DNA of 64,000 bases from Ditylenchus dipsaci (taxonomy: Eukaryota; Nematoda; Chromadorea; Rhabditida; Anguinidae), in contig SADC01001204.1 in the NCBI GenBank assembly GCA_004194705.1, forward strand, positions 868,001 to 932,000, read 5' to 3'. The notes under the pieces were generated by a model that saw nothing but the letters and a program-made list of their open reading frames with translations, did not search any database and was not told the DNA's origin. Below, in pieces: positions 10,345-20,537 of the stretch. Position numbers and translations under genes: made by a program. The first letter of the stretch is position 1. Each line of letters begins with the position of its first letter.

Positions 10345-10526
10345 CAGTCGACGCTCTCTATAGCGACGCTCTTTATAACGACTCGCTCTTTATAACGATC
10401 CGGAAAAAAGAACTGTTTGGTCCTGAGCTAAGTCATTCAAGTCCAAACGACGCTCTTTATAACGTCGCTCTCTATAACGACTCGGTTTAGCCGGTCCTTG
10501 AGAGTCGTTATAGAGAGCTTCGACTG
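10345..10526. mobile_element. Pogo/Tigger-like TA MITE, word CTCTTTATAACGAC
   Basis: CAGTCGACGCTCTCTATAGC at the left, the complement of CAGTCGAAGCTCTCTATAAC at the right, and TA on both sides (10343-10344, 10527-10528). The word CTCTTTATAACG or CTCTATAACG is present four or more times. The CAGTCGA tip with a TA target is typical of pogo/Tigger elements. Noncoding, 182 bp. Confidence 0.88.
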
Positions 10527-10704
10527 TAGAGTATTACACTTTGCTAATCATCACTTTGAAAATTATGACATGGCATTTGAGAACTTCAGAAAAATGCAGG
10601 TACCTAAGTGTGGAGATAATTCAAAAAGTGTGGCAGGAATTCAATCCCCCACTTGATTCTAGAAGTATTTACTTCCCGCTACACCTAGGTGCCAAGTTGG
10701 GTTG

Positions 10705-10885
10705 TTCAATAGGTAAATACACAGGTAACTACCCGGGTATTTACCGGTAAATACCCGACAAAATACCCGGCTATATAAAATTGGGGTATAAAATTGGGCC
10801 GAAATTTCGTCACGCTCAAAATTTCGTCGTGGAAAAATTTCGTCACGGCCATAATTTCGTCGGTAGCAGAATTTCGTCGCATATT
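10705..10885 (+). repeat. Two short word arrays, GTAAATACCCGG and AATTTCGTC
   Basis: At 10711-10770 GTAAATAC and ACCCGGGTATTTACCGG repeat with inversion. At 10801-10880 AATTTCGTC occurs five times, spaced by 6-9 bases. Neither has a clear opposite arm nearby. Confidence 0.5.
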
Positions 10886-10948
10886 TTACCTCAATAAATT
10901 GACTTGAAAGAGTAACTGGAGACCCCAAAAGGATGGGATTTGAACATA

Positions 10949-11196
10949 CCGTATTTCCTCTAATTAGCGCTATAAACCAAAATCCGGTATTTTTTAAATT
11001 CATTCTCCTTCTTTTATGCCGGGTTTTTTGTTTTCGAACGCCACATATGTTATAAACCAAAATGTAGCGCAGATTCCCAGCTACATTTTGGTATTTCACA
11101 TATGTGTCGTTCTAAAACAAAAACCCGGTATAAAAGAAGGAGAATGAATTTAAGAAATACCGGATTTTGGGGAGGGCGCTAATAAGAGGTTTCCGG
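10949..11196. mobile_element. TACCGTA-class MITE, word TTAGCGC, palindromic body
   Basis: TACCGTATTTCCTCTAATTA at the left and GCGCTAATAAGAGGTTTCCGG at the right (tip mutated). The arms CCAAAATCCGGTATTT and AAATACCGGATTTTGG, and ATTCTCCTTCTTTTAT with its complement, pair around CCCAGCTACATTTTGG. The CCAGCTACATTTTGGT motif recurs in the element at 20304. Confidence 0.75.
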
Positions 11197-11223
11197 CTCA
11201 TTCATAATGACTGAAAATATATT

Positions 11224-11400
11224 GTGAAATTAATGATGCCATCTCCCACCAGACACCGACAAAATCCTATCAGCCAGAATCCTCCCGTCATAATCCTCTC
11301 AGCCAAAATCCTTTCAAGACAAAATCCTTTCGGTCATTATTATTTTGACGGATTTCACGCGATTTCGTCGGATCATTGTTTCGCTGTGACCATTATTTTG
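11224..11400 (+). repeat. Word array, AAAATCCTYTCAGCC
   Basis: Five variants of (C/A)AAAATCCT(A/T)TC occur between 11249 and 11335. The right part contains GACGGATTTCACGCGATTTCGTCGG pieces similar to the AATTTCGTC array at 10801. One arm only. Confidence 0.45.
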
Positions 11401-11551
11401 TCACATTTTTTATGTTGTTAGGTAATACTTCATAGAGATTGTGTTTTTTTTTTTGTTGTATTGAGCTATCAAGGATCTTTTTTCCATGTTATTCCTGCCT
11501 ATTTGCCACATATTTAAGTTTGAAAATTCTGATAACTTTCTCATTTGTAGT

Positions 11552-11716
11552 GCAGTGAACAGACTGAGCACATTAAAAAAACGGCGTCCCGTCCACCGTC
11601 CCTGTGTTTTTGACCAGTTGTCCAATTGTTCAACCAGCGCGTCAGCCTTTGGCCGCCGTCCGTTCATCTTCAGAACCGTTTCAGTTGCTTATTCCTGCCC
11701 AATACATACTCTATAA
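11552..11716 (+). CDS. Possible exon, unrecognised
   Basis: After a good acceptor (TTTCTCATTTGTAG, ending 11551) one frame stays open for about 54 residues to a TAA, beginning AVNRLSTLKKRRPVHRP and continuing VFDQLSNCSTSASAFG. The composition is basic and Ser-rich. A second frame is also open here (ending LLIPAQYILYKGRK), so the reading frame is uncertain. No domain is recognised and no neighbouring exon was joined to it. Confidence 0.3.
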   Translation, partial: AVNRLSTLKKRRPVHRPCVFDQLSNCSTSASAFGRRPFIFRTVSVAYSCPIHTL

Positions 11717-11873
11717 AGGGAGAAAACATATCTTTATTCAACAAAAAACCAAAATGATTGAACACACCATAAAAGAGATTGAGCTACCTTAAAATTTTAT
11801 GGTTTTATATTCCGCCACATGCATTTTTGTTGTGTAGACTCTGAAAAACAGGCTACTTTTCATAATTAAAGGG

Positions 11874-11925
11874 GCATGCTCGCCAACGATGGGAATATTT
11901 TGAAAGGCAGCTACCAGGTCAATTC
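11874..11925. mobile_element. Isolated left end of a TTAA-class element, variant B
   Basis: TTAA then AGGGGCATGCTCGCCAACGATGGG. It matches the inverted end at 2050-2139 (GGCGACGGGCATGCCCCT) including GGGAATATTTTGAAAGGC. No partner end was found nearby. Confidence 0.5.
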
Positions 11926-11975
11926 AATAAACAATTATTTTGAAATTATTTTTGTTAAGTCACCTACGGATAATT

Positions 11976-12552
11976 AGCAGTGTTGTCCATTTGGCTCGCG
12001 CGAGCCAAACGAAAGACCTTAAATCGCATGTCCTAGCGAGCCAAATGGGTTCGAGCCATATGGATCGCCTTTTTTTTATATGCGAGCCAATTGGCTCGCG
12101 TACTTGTTTTTTTAAGCGAGCCGAACGCGAGCCAAAACCATACGAGCCATTTGTATCGCGAACCATTTGGCTCCCAAACAAAAACAAATGGTTCGGCTCG
12201 CGCTTTTTATGTGAGTTTTGAACGTCAATTTATTGCTAAAGACAAAAAAAATGTTAAATAAAGTGTTACTACCTTAATATTTGCAAAAAGTCAGTCAAAA
12301 ATTTGAAAAAATTGAAAAATAAACTAGATTTAGGCTTTATTTCAGCAAACAATATTTTCCGCGAGCCGAACCATACGCTTATTATAGATGCAAGCCAAAT
12401 GGCTCGCGAGCTAAGAAGCTCTTGTTACTTTATTCTTAACTTGGCGAGCCATATGGCTCGCGGACATAGCTATTTGGCGAGCGAGCAGCTCGCGTCCTCT
12501 CAAAGGGACGCGAGCCACTGGCTCGCAAACGAGCCAAACCCACAACACTGCT
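11976..12552. mobile_element. hAT-like word element, word GCGAGCCAAATGGCTCGC
   Basis: The tips AGCAGTGTTGTCCATTTGGC and (complement of the right end) AGCAGTGTTGTGGGTTTGGC agree. The palindromic word GAGCCAWATGGCTCGCG occupies 11990-12210 and 12358-12545, each with several copies in both orientations. The CAGTGTTG tip is typical of hAT elements. The expected 8-bp duplication is not clear (ATAATTAG against CTTATATT). A related decayed end is at 30700-30815. Confidence 0.7.
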
Positions 12553-12602
12553 TATATTGTCACCAGTCGTTTTCTGTCTGAATTTCGGGTGCGCGTCGTT
12601 TC

Positions 12603-14957
12603 CCCGAAAAATCATTTCCCCGAAAGGTTCGTTTCCCCGAAAAGTTCATTTCCCCGAAAAGTATCATTTCCCCGAAAAGTTCGTTTCCCGAATTTTTTTT
12701 ATTATGGTAGTGTCAGACGGGTAATAGATAGCTGCTGATAAATTCTCAACCCTAGTACAAGATAATAGCTAAAAACAAGGCTTAACTAGTAAAGTAGTAA
12801 AGATTGTAGTGAAGATTTTATTGTGTAATAACAAGAACAATCAAGAATGAAGGCAAGTAGAAAATTTTTTCAAATATCATTCATAACATAATTATTGGCT
12901 AACCCTTTCAAAAAATCTTCGGTGCTGCGCTCATCATATTGCTGCACGATTCTGAGAATGCGAACATCTGCTTCTTTGTAGACTGTACGCTTGCCTTTTG
13001 GACGCTTTCAAGCTTGCCATTGTAGATATTTTCGATCACGCCCCTGTTGAACCTTTTTAAGACAATTGACGAAGCTTCCAAAATCCGGGATGACAGACGT
13101 CCTATTCCATTTGAATGCGGTGATTTGCTGCCTCCGCGTAGTTGTTAGTTCTGTGGTTTCCATTGAGTGTGCGATCGTAGACGTTCCAGAGAGAATGAGC
13201 AAACATTGGGACCACCATATTCCCGCGCCTGTTGATAGATCCTAAACAAAAATATAATAATCAGTTGAACTGAGCAATGAAATAATCACATACCATTGTA
13301 ATATTTACGAAACCAATCAAGAATAGGATCCAGTTCTTCTGGCAGTAGTTCTTCTAGCTCAGCAAATGCGGCATCACATCCTCTGGTTTGACAAAAGCCA
13401 TGGCGGTAATCATTCCTTCACAAATTATATGTTAACTCAGAGTCAAAAAGTAAAAAAACTCACGACATTTTACGGCAAAATCGGGTTCTGTCTCGTAGCG
13501 TTCTTTGAGTCCAGCATTATTCACTTTCTTTATCATGTTCTGCACGAGATGAAAAAAGCAGCCCACACCTCAGACTCTGGAAAGACCACCTCAAGAGCAT
13601 TGATCACAGCCATCTCGAAGTCGATAGACACACTTGAAGAAACAAACTCAGGCCACATTCGTCGTATCATCCAGAAAAGCTTTTCGTAGGTTTCTTGAGA
13701 CTTATTTGGAAGAAGAGCGTACAGGACAGGAAATACGTATCCACCTCTCTCAGCAAGTATAACGTAGACCTAAAACTGTTCGACAATACTTTTAACAACA
13801 TCGCAACAAACCTGCTGAAACGGATCTGGAGTTATTTTAAATGTACCATCCATGAAAACGACCTTCATATTTCCTGACCAATTTTTGTTGCTTGTTCGAC
13901 CAAAGAGCAATAGCCTGAAAACAGAATTCATAGATGCAAATATCATTCATTATCACCTATTTCCAATTTCATCAAATTCATCCCCCAGCAGAAAAAGCTC
14001 CGGATCGTTTTGGCGAAAGTGTAGTTCTTGGCAGCTTCAGGGAAAATAGACCCCATACCGATTTCAGCAGCTATTTGGTTAGTGGCATTTCTTCTTTTTC
14101 TCTGGACTGCCAGCCTTGACGCGCTTTTGTCCAGTTTTGCTTGAACTGACTCCTCCACGCCAATCAAAACTCTGTTAAATATTGCGCTGGACGCTAAAAC
14201 TAGATCGTTAAATAGCACTTTTACAAAAGCAGTCTCACCTCAAGAGTGTTGACAGCAGAATCTTTTATTTCGTTTTTGATGGCTCGGACCGAAGCTTCAG
14301 TTGATGACTTGTGGTGACTATGAGGTCCGTTTATTTTTACGATCATCCTGTCTCCGTGATAGTGTGAACCCTGGCTTTGCACTCGCATTCGTCGACTTTG
14401 ATGCATTCCCAGTACGTTGTCGTCTTGTAGGACTTGTCCTTCCAGTAAATGTAGCCTTCATGGATGAGCACTTTCTTGTTTTTATTAGATATTGACTGAA
14501 GAAAGCCCTTAACAATGAAAGACCTGAAAAACGAAACAACAAAAAATATCATATCACTCACTGCCTGGATAATAGCTGCTTGCGATCTAGTCTCTTGATT
14601 ATTTAAGTGCACCACTCTTCCTCCTGCTGTTCTTCATCGCTTTCATTGTTGTAAACACCATAGCCGTCATCCACTTCTTCTAGCATTCTTCGCACCACGT
14701 TAGCCATAATCATCACAATTCTAAAGATTTGTCGTAAAATGTCATGGAAATCAGCATCTAAAAAAGTGGACAAACAAGCAAGGCAAAACATCAGCTCGAG
14801 ATTTATTTGTTTAACAAAATTATGTTCGTGAGACAATTTTATTCAAATTATAAACATTTTTCGGGAAATGAACTTTTCGGGAAACGAACTTTTCGGGGAA
14901 ATGATACTTTTCGGGGAAATGAACTTTTCGGGGAAACGAACTTTTCGGGAAATGCAC
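12603..14957. mobile_element. FLYWCH-type MULE with TTTCCCCGAAAAGTTC terminal arrays
   Basis: The left terminal array (12603-12690) carries five to six copies of an 18-base word, TTTCCCCGAAAAGTTCRT. The right array (14862-14955) carries the same words inverted, in mirror order, including one GTATC variant at the corresponding place. The interior encodes a decayed MULE transposase on the minus strand. It is the only word-array element here with recognisable coding capacity. Target duplications at the outer edges could not be read. Confidence 0.85.
13020..14720 (-). pseudogene. MULE transposase with FLYWCH zinc finger, broken
   Basis: Reading the minus strand, exons separated by GT..AG introns encode an acidic start (near 14610-14705, SDEEQQEEEW), a FLYWCH finger (about 14350-14470: GYIYWKDKSYKTTTYWEC, then CECKARVHT and GPHSHH), a basic linker, and the MULE core. 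The core shows MDGTFKITPDPFQQ (13839-13853 for MDGTF) as the first catalytic Asp, PVLYALLPNKSQETYEKLF, then SIDFEMAVINA with the second Asp at 13620-13622 and a downstream FH..Q. The C-terminal part has WNVYDRTLNGNHRTNNYAEA (about 13115-13190). An in-frame TAG follows near 13103 and the frame then shifts (CLKKVQQGRDRKYL is in another frame), so it is not intact. FLYWCH plus MULE is a known animal transposase layout and a known source of FLYWCH transcription factors. Confidence 0.85.
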
Positions 14958-15057
14958 GTGTCCCATATCAACCTAAAATCACCTCAGGAGTTCAAAAGAG
15001 GCACTATTTTGAGTTCTGTTCAATAATAAATGAGTTTTGAGCCAACTAAAAGTACCC

Positions 15058-15215
15058 TTTTTGACCATTTTTAAAGGGATTTAGGACTGTATTGTGGTGG
15101 GAAGAGACCAAAATGGGCCAATTTAGTGTGAAAAGGAAGATGTTGAACATAGTTTTGTATAACTGGAACCTACCGCATGAATAAATACGCCTTCGAAAGG
15201 CGCGCAGGGAGCTTG
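15058..15215. repeat. Foldback family, end fragment
   Basis: AAGGGATTTAGGACTGTATT, then TGTTGAACATAGTTTTGTAT, GGAACCTACCGCATGAATAA and GCGCAGGGAGCTTGG match the outer and inner parts of the foldback family at 3184 and 6085. Truncated. Confidence 0.6.
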
Positions 15216-15229
15216 GTAGGTTAGAGATG

Positions 15230-15648
15230 GGGATCGGACATTTTTCCGTTGGACATTTTCCGTCAAAATTGTTCGGCGGTCATTTTTTGGCTGTACTTTT
15301 TTTTCTTGATCGAGAAAAATGATTCTGTTAGTACGGTTTTGTAGCTAAGATTCAGGGCTTCAAAATGAGGTATTAACAATCAATGTCTGATTGCAAAATT
15401 TTGGATAAAAGTGTCCAATCTGACACTAAAAAGGGAGTTGGACATTTTTCCGTCGAAATTGGAGACTCAGTGTCAGACTGGACATTTTTATCCAAAATTT
15501 TGCAATTGAACGCTGATTGATGACAGCTCATTTTGAAGCTCTGGACCTGAGCTACAAAACGGTACTAACAGAATTTGTTTTTTCAATCACGAAAAAAAAT
15601 TACAGCCAATAAATGACCACGGAAAAATTTCGACGGAAAAATGTCCTA
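15230..15648. mobile_element. Palindromic word element, GGACATTTTTCCGT
   Basis: The tips GGGGATCGGACATTTTTCCG and the inverted CGGAAAAATGTCCTAAACCCCC match. GGACATTTTTCCGTCG repeats at both ends and in the centre near 15437. The inner arms TTAGTACGGTTTTGTAGCT and AGCTACAAAACGGTACTAA pair. Noncoding. No clear target duplication. Confidence 0.7.
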
Positions 15649-15769
15649 AACCCCCAATGCATACTTCATCCTCTTGAGCAGTTGTCTCTTTTCATTTTTT
15701 TTAATCCCGGCAATTGGATTAGGCTTAGTTTTTCGGATGAATCTTTTTTATACATTTTATATTTTACTT

Positions 15770-15895
15770 GACTCAAGTATGAGTCATGCTCCAGTCTGAG
15801 TGCTTCGACAATGGTAAATAATTGAAGTGCTTAGACTCGAGTATGTTCATAGTTGAGTCTCATCAATAGAGTATGAGTGAGTCAAGGTGTGTCGG
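15770..15895. repeat. Word array, GACTCAAGTATGAGTC
   Basis: Variants of GACTCRAGTATG and its complement occur about six times in both orientations. AT-rich flanks; noncoding. Confidence 0.45.
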
Positions 15896-15902
15896 TTAGA
15901 CC

Positions 15903-16600
15903 GCGTGTTGCGTCTTCGACGCAAGTGATGTCTAAAATTATTCACTTTCCAGTCTGGGGTTTGGTGGCCTACTGGTTAAGGCATTTCCTGCGGATCCAAA
16001 GGGAGTGGGATCAAATATCCCCTCCATTCCCCCTTTTTCCAATTCACGAGCTGTTGGCCGTGGCCGCTCGCGACATGGCGATCTTGGCGTGCAACCGACC
16101 TGCAACTTCCTGGTCCAGTAGTCAAAGAACAGGTCCAGCAGGCAGAGAAGCAAAAGGACACAGCAGTCTCCCCAGCAAAGAGCCCTCCAGCTTAAAGAAA
16201 AGCACAGAGAGAATAAGCCTGATAGCAAAAGAAGGAACAGCTCCAACCAACAGCTTACTCACCCACAACCTGGTCAGCAGTCTACAAAAGCAAAAAGAAA
16301 AGGACTGTTGGCTGCAGATGAACAGACCAGGCAAAAACAACAACAAAAAATCACGGCCTGGGAAACACTCCAGCTGGCTGAAGCAAGCCAAGCACCCACT
16401 TCTCCTCGGTGGGGAGTGTTGCGTCTTCGACGCAAGTGATGTCTACAAAATTATTCACTTTCCCAGTCTGGGGTTTGGTGGCCTACTGGTTAAGGCATTT
16501 CCCTGCGGATCCAAAGGGAGTGGGATCAAATATCCCCTCCATTCCCCCTTTTTCCAATTCACGAGCTGTTGGCCGTGGCCGCTCGCGACACGCGATTCAT
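15903..16600 (+). repeat. tRNA-like direct repeat pair (SINE dimer or short-terminal-repeat element)
   Basis: About 180 bases (15903-16072) beginning GTGTTGCGTCTTCGACGCAA recur almost unchanged at 16421-16590, 518 bases apart. Each copy carries an A-box-like TGGCCTACTGGTTAAGG and, about 45 bases on, a B-box-like GGGATCAAATATCCC. These are tRNA promoter elements, so a tRNA-derived origin is likely. The roughly 330-base spacer is A-rich and open in one frame (a 241-codon frame starts at 15877) but matches no known protein. Small indels separate the copies. Confidence 0.6.
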
Positions 16601-16673
16601 AATGTGATCTCATTTGACTGTATCACCTTCTTCCAAAAATTTTCGTGTTTGTTTGTTAAATTGATCTGCACGA

Positions 16674-17028
16674 GAGTGTGTAGGGGTGCCTGGAGAGTAA
16701 GTGAGGGTACCTGGAGAGTGGGTAGGGGTGCCTGGAGAGCGGGTAGGTGTGCCTGGAGAGTGAGTGAGGGTACCTGGAGAATGGGTAGTGGTGCCTGGTG
16801 AGTGGATAGGGTGCCTGGACAGTGAGTGAGAGTACCTGAAGAGTATGTCAGTGTGCCTGGAGAGCAAGTAGGTGTGCCTGGAGAGTGGCTGGGGCATCTA
16901 GAGAGTTGGTAGGGCTACCATGGAAGTGGGTAGGGATACCAGGAGAGTGTGTATGAGTACCATAAGAGTGGGTAGCGATGTCTGGAGATTAAGTAAGAGT
17001 ATCCGGGAAGTGAGTGGGGTTACCCTTA
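16674..17028 (+). repeat. Minisatellite, unit about 22 bases GGTGCCTGGAGAGTGGGTAG
   Basis: About sixteen diverged copies of GGTGCCTGGAGAGTRRGTRG. A shorter related block, unit about 22-24 bases, lies at 17374-17476 (GTGAGCATGTGAACCAAGAG). Long open frames here are products of the repeat. Confidence 0.85.
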
Positions 17029-17373
17029 CTTTAATTTTTATGTTCTAAGTTTTTGAACTTTTATGTTTTGTCTAGAGAGGAAAGTTGTATTATATTGTTT
17101 TCAACCTGTTTTTGTTATAGTATTTGATTTTTTTTTTAAATCAAATTTTTAATTTTAAAAGTTACACTTGCACCTTGACCGAGTTTATTTGCCGTGGCTC
17201 AATAAATCGTTGCATTGTTGAATAGTACGGAGATGAGCCTGAAAACTAAAAACCCTGATTCTGACCCTCATCATAGATTTTTAATGAATCCAGCATTTGC
17301 TTTATGAACCTTGAAATTTATATACATATATTACTGTTGTTGCACGTGAATCCAGTTGTTTTCGGCCGATAAA

Positions 17374-17476
17374 TGTGCCAGGAGAGTGAGCAGGTGAGTC
17401 AGAAAAGTGAGCATGTGAACCAAGAGAGAAGATAAGTGTAACAAGAAAGTGAGTATATGAGCCAGGAAACCAGGAC
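17374..17476 (+). repeat. Second minisatellite block
   Basis: GCCAGGAGAGTGAGCAGGTG and four further diverged copies. The motif resembles the unit at 16674 in the same orientation, which suggests one array split by about 350 bases of other sequence. Confidence 0.55.
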
Positions 17477-17505
17477 ATATTAGTTTCATTAAGCAGCGTG
17501 GCCGC

Positions 17506-17535
17506 GAGCGGGGGCCCGCCGCAGGCGGGCCCAAC
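17506..17535. repeat. GC-rich hairpin
   Basis: GGGCCCGCCGCAGGCGGGCCC forms a stem of nine pairs with a CAG-like loop, next to the TA element at 17548. Purpose unknown. Confidence 0.4.
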
Positions 17536-17547
17536 GCGAGCTAGTTG

Positions 17548-18623
17548 TACCGTATTTCCTCTAATAGCTCCCCCGGGGAGTTATTTTGGATGCTTTCGGG
17601 AGGAGGAAGTTATTAACGCGGGGAAGTGAATAGAGCAGGGGGAGTTATTTTTTAGTCCTTGGCGCCGAGGAAAATTCACACAGAGGCAATTTCGCCGGTT
17701 AACAACTTCGCTGCGTACAAAATTTGACTATACTTTTATATTCTTGACTATAACTACTTGACTATGCTTCAATGCAGACTGTGCCATGTAGATGTATACC
17801 TGCTTCATGTACCCTAGTACCTCTACTAATTATTCATGCCAGATTATTTTTCAAAATCGGCAAAATTTTTGGTCGATCTCAAGATTTTTAGTTTAGCCTA
17901 TGGATGTCAAAAACGATTAAATTTAGTCTCTTTTATCGCTTTTAAGTCTTTTTAGTCTTTTCACTCTCCGTGGACTAAAGTTATAAGAAACCGTTTTTTC
18001 GGCCAGTTGTCTCACAAAGCCAGTTGTCAGCCAAAAGTTAGCTCGGGAGTTGGGCTAGTTTGTCAAAACCAATTTAACCTTAACTTCAGCCAAAAATTAT
18101 TTTTTCGAAATTTCAAAGCTAAATGTTAGAAAAAAAATTTAATCGCTTTTTAGTCTTTTTTCGCTTGACATCCATGGTTTAGCCTCAAAAATCTAAAAAG
18201 CGGAATCGTGAGTCAAGAAAATGCCATAAAAAGGTCCGCAAAATGTTTGCTCTAAGCTAAGATATAATTTTTCAAAGTCGAGAGAGTCGGTCTATTATGA
18301 GTTTTACGGTAAGCACGATTTTTTCGTCACCGAAACTACTTATATTTGATAGATTTAATTTGGCTGGTTGATATAAGTTACATACGCTTCGTCGGATGGC
18401 GATTTTATATACTGTAAGTGTACTTTTTTAAACACAAACTGATTTGCAAACTAGTTTTCTTTTCGGTTTGATACAAATTTGAATAGAAACTGAATTTTTT
18501 TGTATAAAAATACGGTTTATACAAAACATGGGGGAGTTATTAGAGCAGGGAAAGTTATTTTTTGAATGGCCTCTAGAGGGGGGAGTTAATGGAGCAGGGG
18601 GAGCTATTAGAGGAAATACGGTA
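17548..18623. mobile_element. TACCGTA-class TA element, word TAGCTCCCCC, with nested hAT-like insert
   Basis: TACCGTATTTCCTCTAATAG at the left and CTATTAGAGGAAATACGGTA at the right. GGGGAGTTATT words occur at 17572-17650 and 18528-18615. The body at 17860-18303 (GATCTCAAGATTTTTAG, CTAAAAAGCGGAATCGTGAG) is the shared TACCGTA-class body, and itself ends in GTTTTACGGTA near 18302, so an older copy is nested. It is interrupted by the insert at 17900-18177. Confidence 0.8.
17900..18177. mobile_element. hAT-like element with 8-bp duplication TTTAGCCT
   Basis: The arms ATGGATGTCAAAAACGATTA and its complement (TTTCGCTTGACATCCATGG) are flanked by exact TTTAGCCT at 17892-17899 and 18178-18185. Removing it restores the body reading of sister elements (CTCAAGATTTTT then CAAAAATCTAAAAAGCGG). 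TTTTAGTCTTTT words repeat inside. Confidence 0.8.
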
Positions 18624-18639
18624 AGCACTTTTACTAAAG

Positions 18640-19110
18640 CGATTTGGGGAGGTTTAAGGGGGTTGAGTTTGTTTTGGATGATATAGAATGATATGGGTGA
18701 TTTGAGCTATTTGGATTGATATCGGATGATTTAGGGCAATTTGGGGTGCTTTATGTTGTTTAAAGTGGTTTGATATGGTTTAAGGTGGTTTAGGGTAGTT
18801 TGGGGTGGTTCAGATGGCCGGGGATCTTTGGGGAATTCGGGGGGATATGAATTGATTTTAGGTGCCTTGCAAAGAAGTTCGTAAAACTGCTATGTCAAAA
18901 AGCTATGAATTATTTGATCGAAACGTGGACTGAACCTTTGTGAGCACCTTTACTTTAAGATCCTACTCGAACACTCTACTTCGACACCCCACTGTGAGCA
19001 CACTGATTTCACTACTGACTTCGACATCCTACCTCATTTGTAAACGCCCTATAAGTGCCTAACTGCAAGTTCTTACGAGGGCACAGGGGTAGGAGTACTT
19101 GACCCATTAA
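18640..19110 (+). repeat. Degenerate tandem tracts, GGTTTAAGGTGG and ACTTCGACACCC
   Basis: 18640-18850 has many loose copies of GATTTRGGGTGGTTT. 18930-19050 has loose copies of CTACTTCGACATCCTAC. Both are decayed simple repeats without coding features. Confidence 0.45.
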
Positions 19111-19587
19111 TTTTATACCCACCACTATGACCGAATTCAATATTATATGCAGCGGTTTTCTAAAAGTCACATCCTTTTAGATGTTTGTTTATAAATGCTC
19201 TTTTTGTCTCTAAGAATATTAGTCTCAACGAACAAAGTTGAAAATTATATTATCTCCATATTAAATTATGTTATTTGAGAGAACGGCATCAAAGAAACTA
19301 AAATCTCAAGGCTAAAAAAGAGAAAACGAAGAAGACAAGAGAATAACAAAGTCTTCCGCATTTATTAGTCTGCAGCTCTTACGGCAAAATTTTGCTGTTG
19401 CAAATGAGCCTGGTTGTTGTTTCTAGCGCTGATTGCAATGAAATATCTTTTGCGCAAAATAAAGACAGACATTCTTGTTTTTTCGGATTTGGATTCTGGC
19501 TCGTCTTGTCAAAACACCTACGTAAAAAAAATTTTAGTTGTTGTTTTTATGCGCTTTTTCAGAATTTAACCATTTTATATAATGCTA
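19111..19587. other. Unassigned AT-rich stretch
   Basis: A plus-strand frame from 19392 is hydrophobic and patchy and runs into the next transposon, so it is not called as a gene. Confidence 0.3.
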
Positions 19588-20017
19588 CAGTCAAACCTCT
19601 ATATAACGGCCCCCCCTAAAAGTTCGTTCCCACCTTGGGTCCGACACTTTTTTTAGCTCGATTTTCAAAGCTTTTTTTAAATTCTGTTTTGACAGTCTGG
19701 TCGCAAATATCGCAAGGATTCCGATTTTGCCGATCGTTTTTCAATATTTGAATAATTTTACTATTAAAAAATACAAAACCTCTATATAACGGCCTCTAAT
19801 TTTTTTTAGAGGGCCGTTATATAGAGGTTTTGTATTTTTAAATAGTAAAATTATTCAAATATTGAAAAACGATCGGCAAAATCGGAATCCTTGCGATATT
19901 TGCGACCAGACTGTCAAAACAGAATTTAAAAAAAGCTTTGAAAATCGAGCTAAAAAAAGTGTCGGACCCAAGGTGGGAACGAACTTTTAAGGGGGCCGTT
20001 ATATAGAGGTTTGACTG
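19588..20017. mobile_element. Pogo/Tigger-like TA MITE, word CCTCTATATAACGGCC, perfect palindrome
   Basis: CAGTCAAACCTCTATATAAC to its complement, with TA on both sides (19586-19587, 20018-20019). The arms of about 205 bases are nearly identical. Each carries the word at its outer and inner end. The body (AAGTTCGTTCCCACCTTGGG, GGATTCCGATTTTGCCGATC) also occurs in the elements at 55828 and 56067, which have different words. Confidence 0.93.
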
Positions 20018-20019
20018 TA

Positions 20020-20303
20020 ATACAGAAATGCTTTTTCTATAAATGTTATTTTTGTGAAGCACTCAAGCTATTTTTTTAACATTTTTTTAGCTAAAAGTTG
20101 CTTTTAATTTTTGTTTTCAGATGGTCAGATGAACCATAAACACATCGTTTTGTTTTAATCCACAAGTCAGCATAATTTTTTAAGGCAAGTTCAGTGATGT
20201 GTTACACATCATGTGTGGCAAAGAAGTTCAACTGGCTGTGAAAATAAGCAGACAGGCTTTCAACCATTAAAAAGACTTGTGTAATTAATTTTTCTAAACC
20301 AAT
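20020..20303. other. Unassigned AT-rich stretch between two TA elements
   Basis: Nothing recognisable as a gene, RNA or repeat boundary. Confidence 0.3.
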
Positions 20304-20537
20304 TATCGTATATTCTCCAATAAACGACCAACCCTAAATCCTGATATACTTCATGTTTTTGACTTAATTATTTAATTGACTATTGGTCATGTAATATAAC
20401 AAAGGTAGCCCTGACTCCCAGCTACATTTTGGTGTATAGAAAAGCTGCGGGTCGTTACTAAAAAGGGAATAAAAACGCGATGAATAAATGTAGAAGGTTC
20501 TATTTCTGAGTGGTAGTTTATTAGAGAATACACGGTA
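20304..20537. mobile_element. TACCGTA-class TA element, word TAAACGACC
   Basis: TATCGTATATTCTCCAATAA at the left and TTATTAGAGAATACACGGTA at the right. It shares CCCAGCTACATTTTGGT with the element at 10949. Noncoding. Confidence 0.75.

Noticed and set aside
15877..16602. 241-codon open frame
   Set aside because: It spans both copies of the tRNA-like direct repeat and has no recognisable domain; treated as repeat sequence.
16610..16897. 95-codon minus frame rich in Ser, Pro, Gly and Thr
   Set aside because: It is a translation of the 22-base minisatellite.
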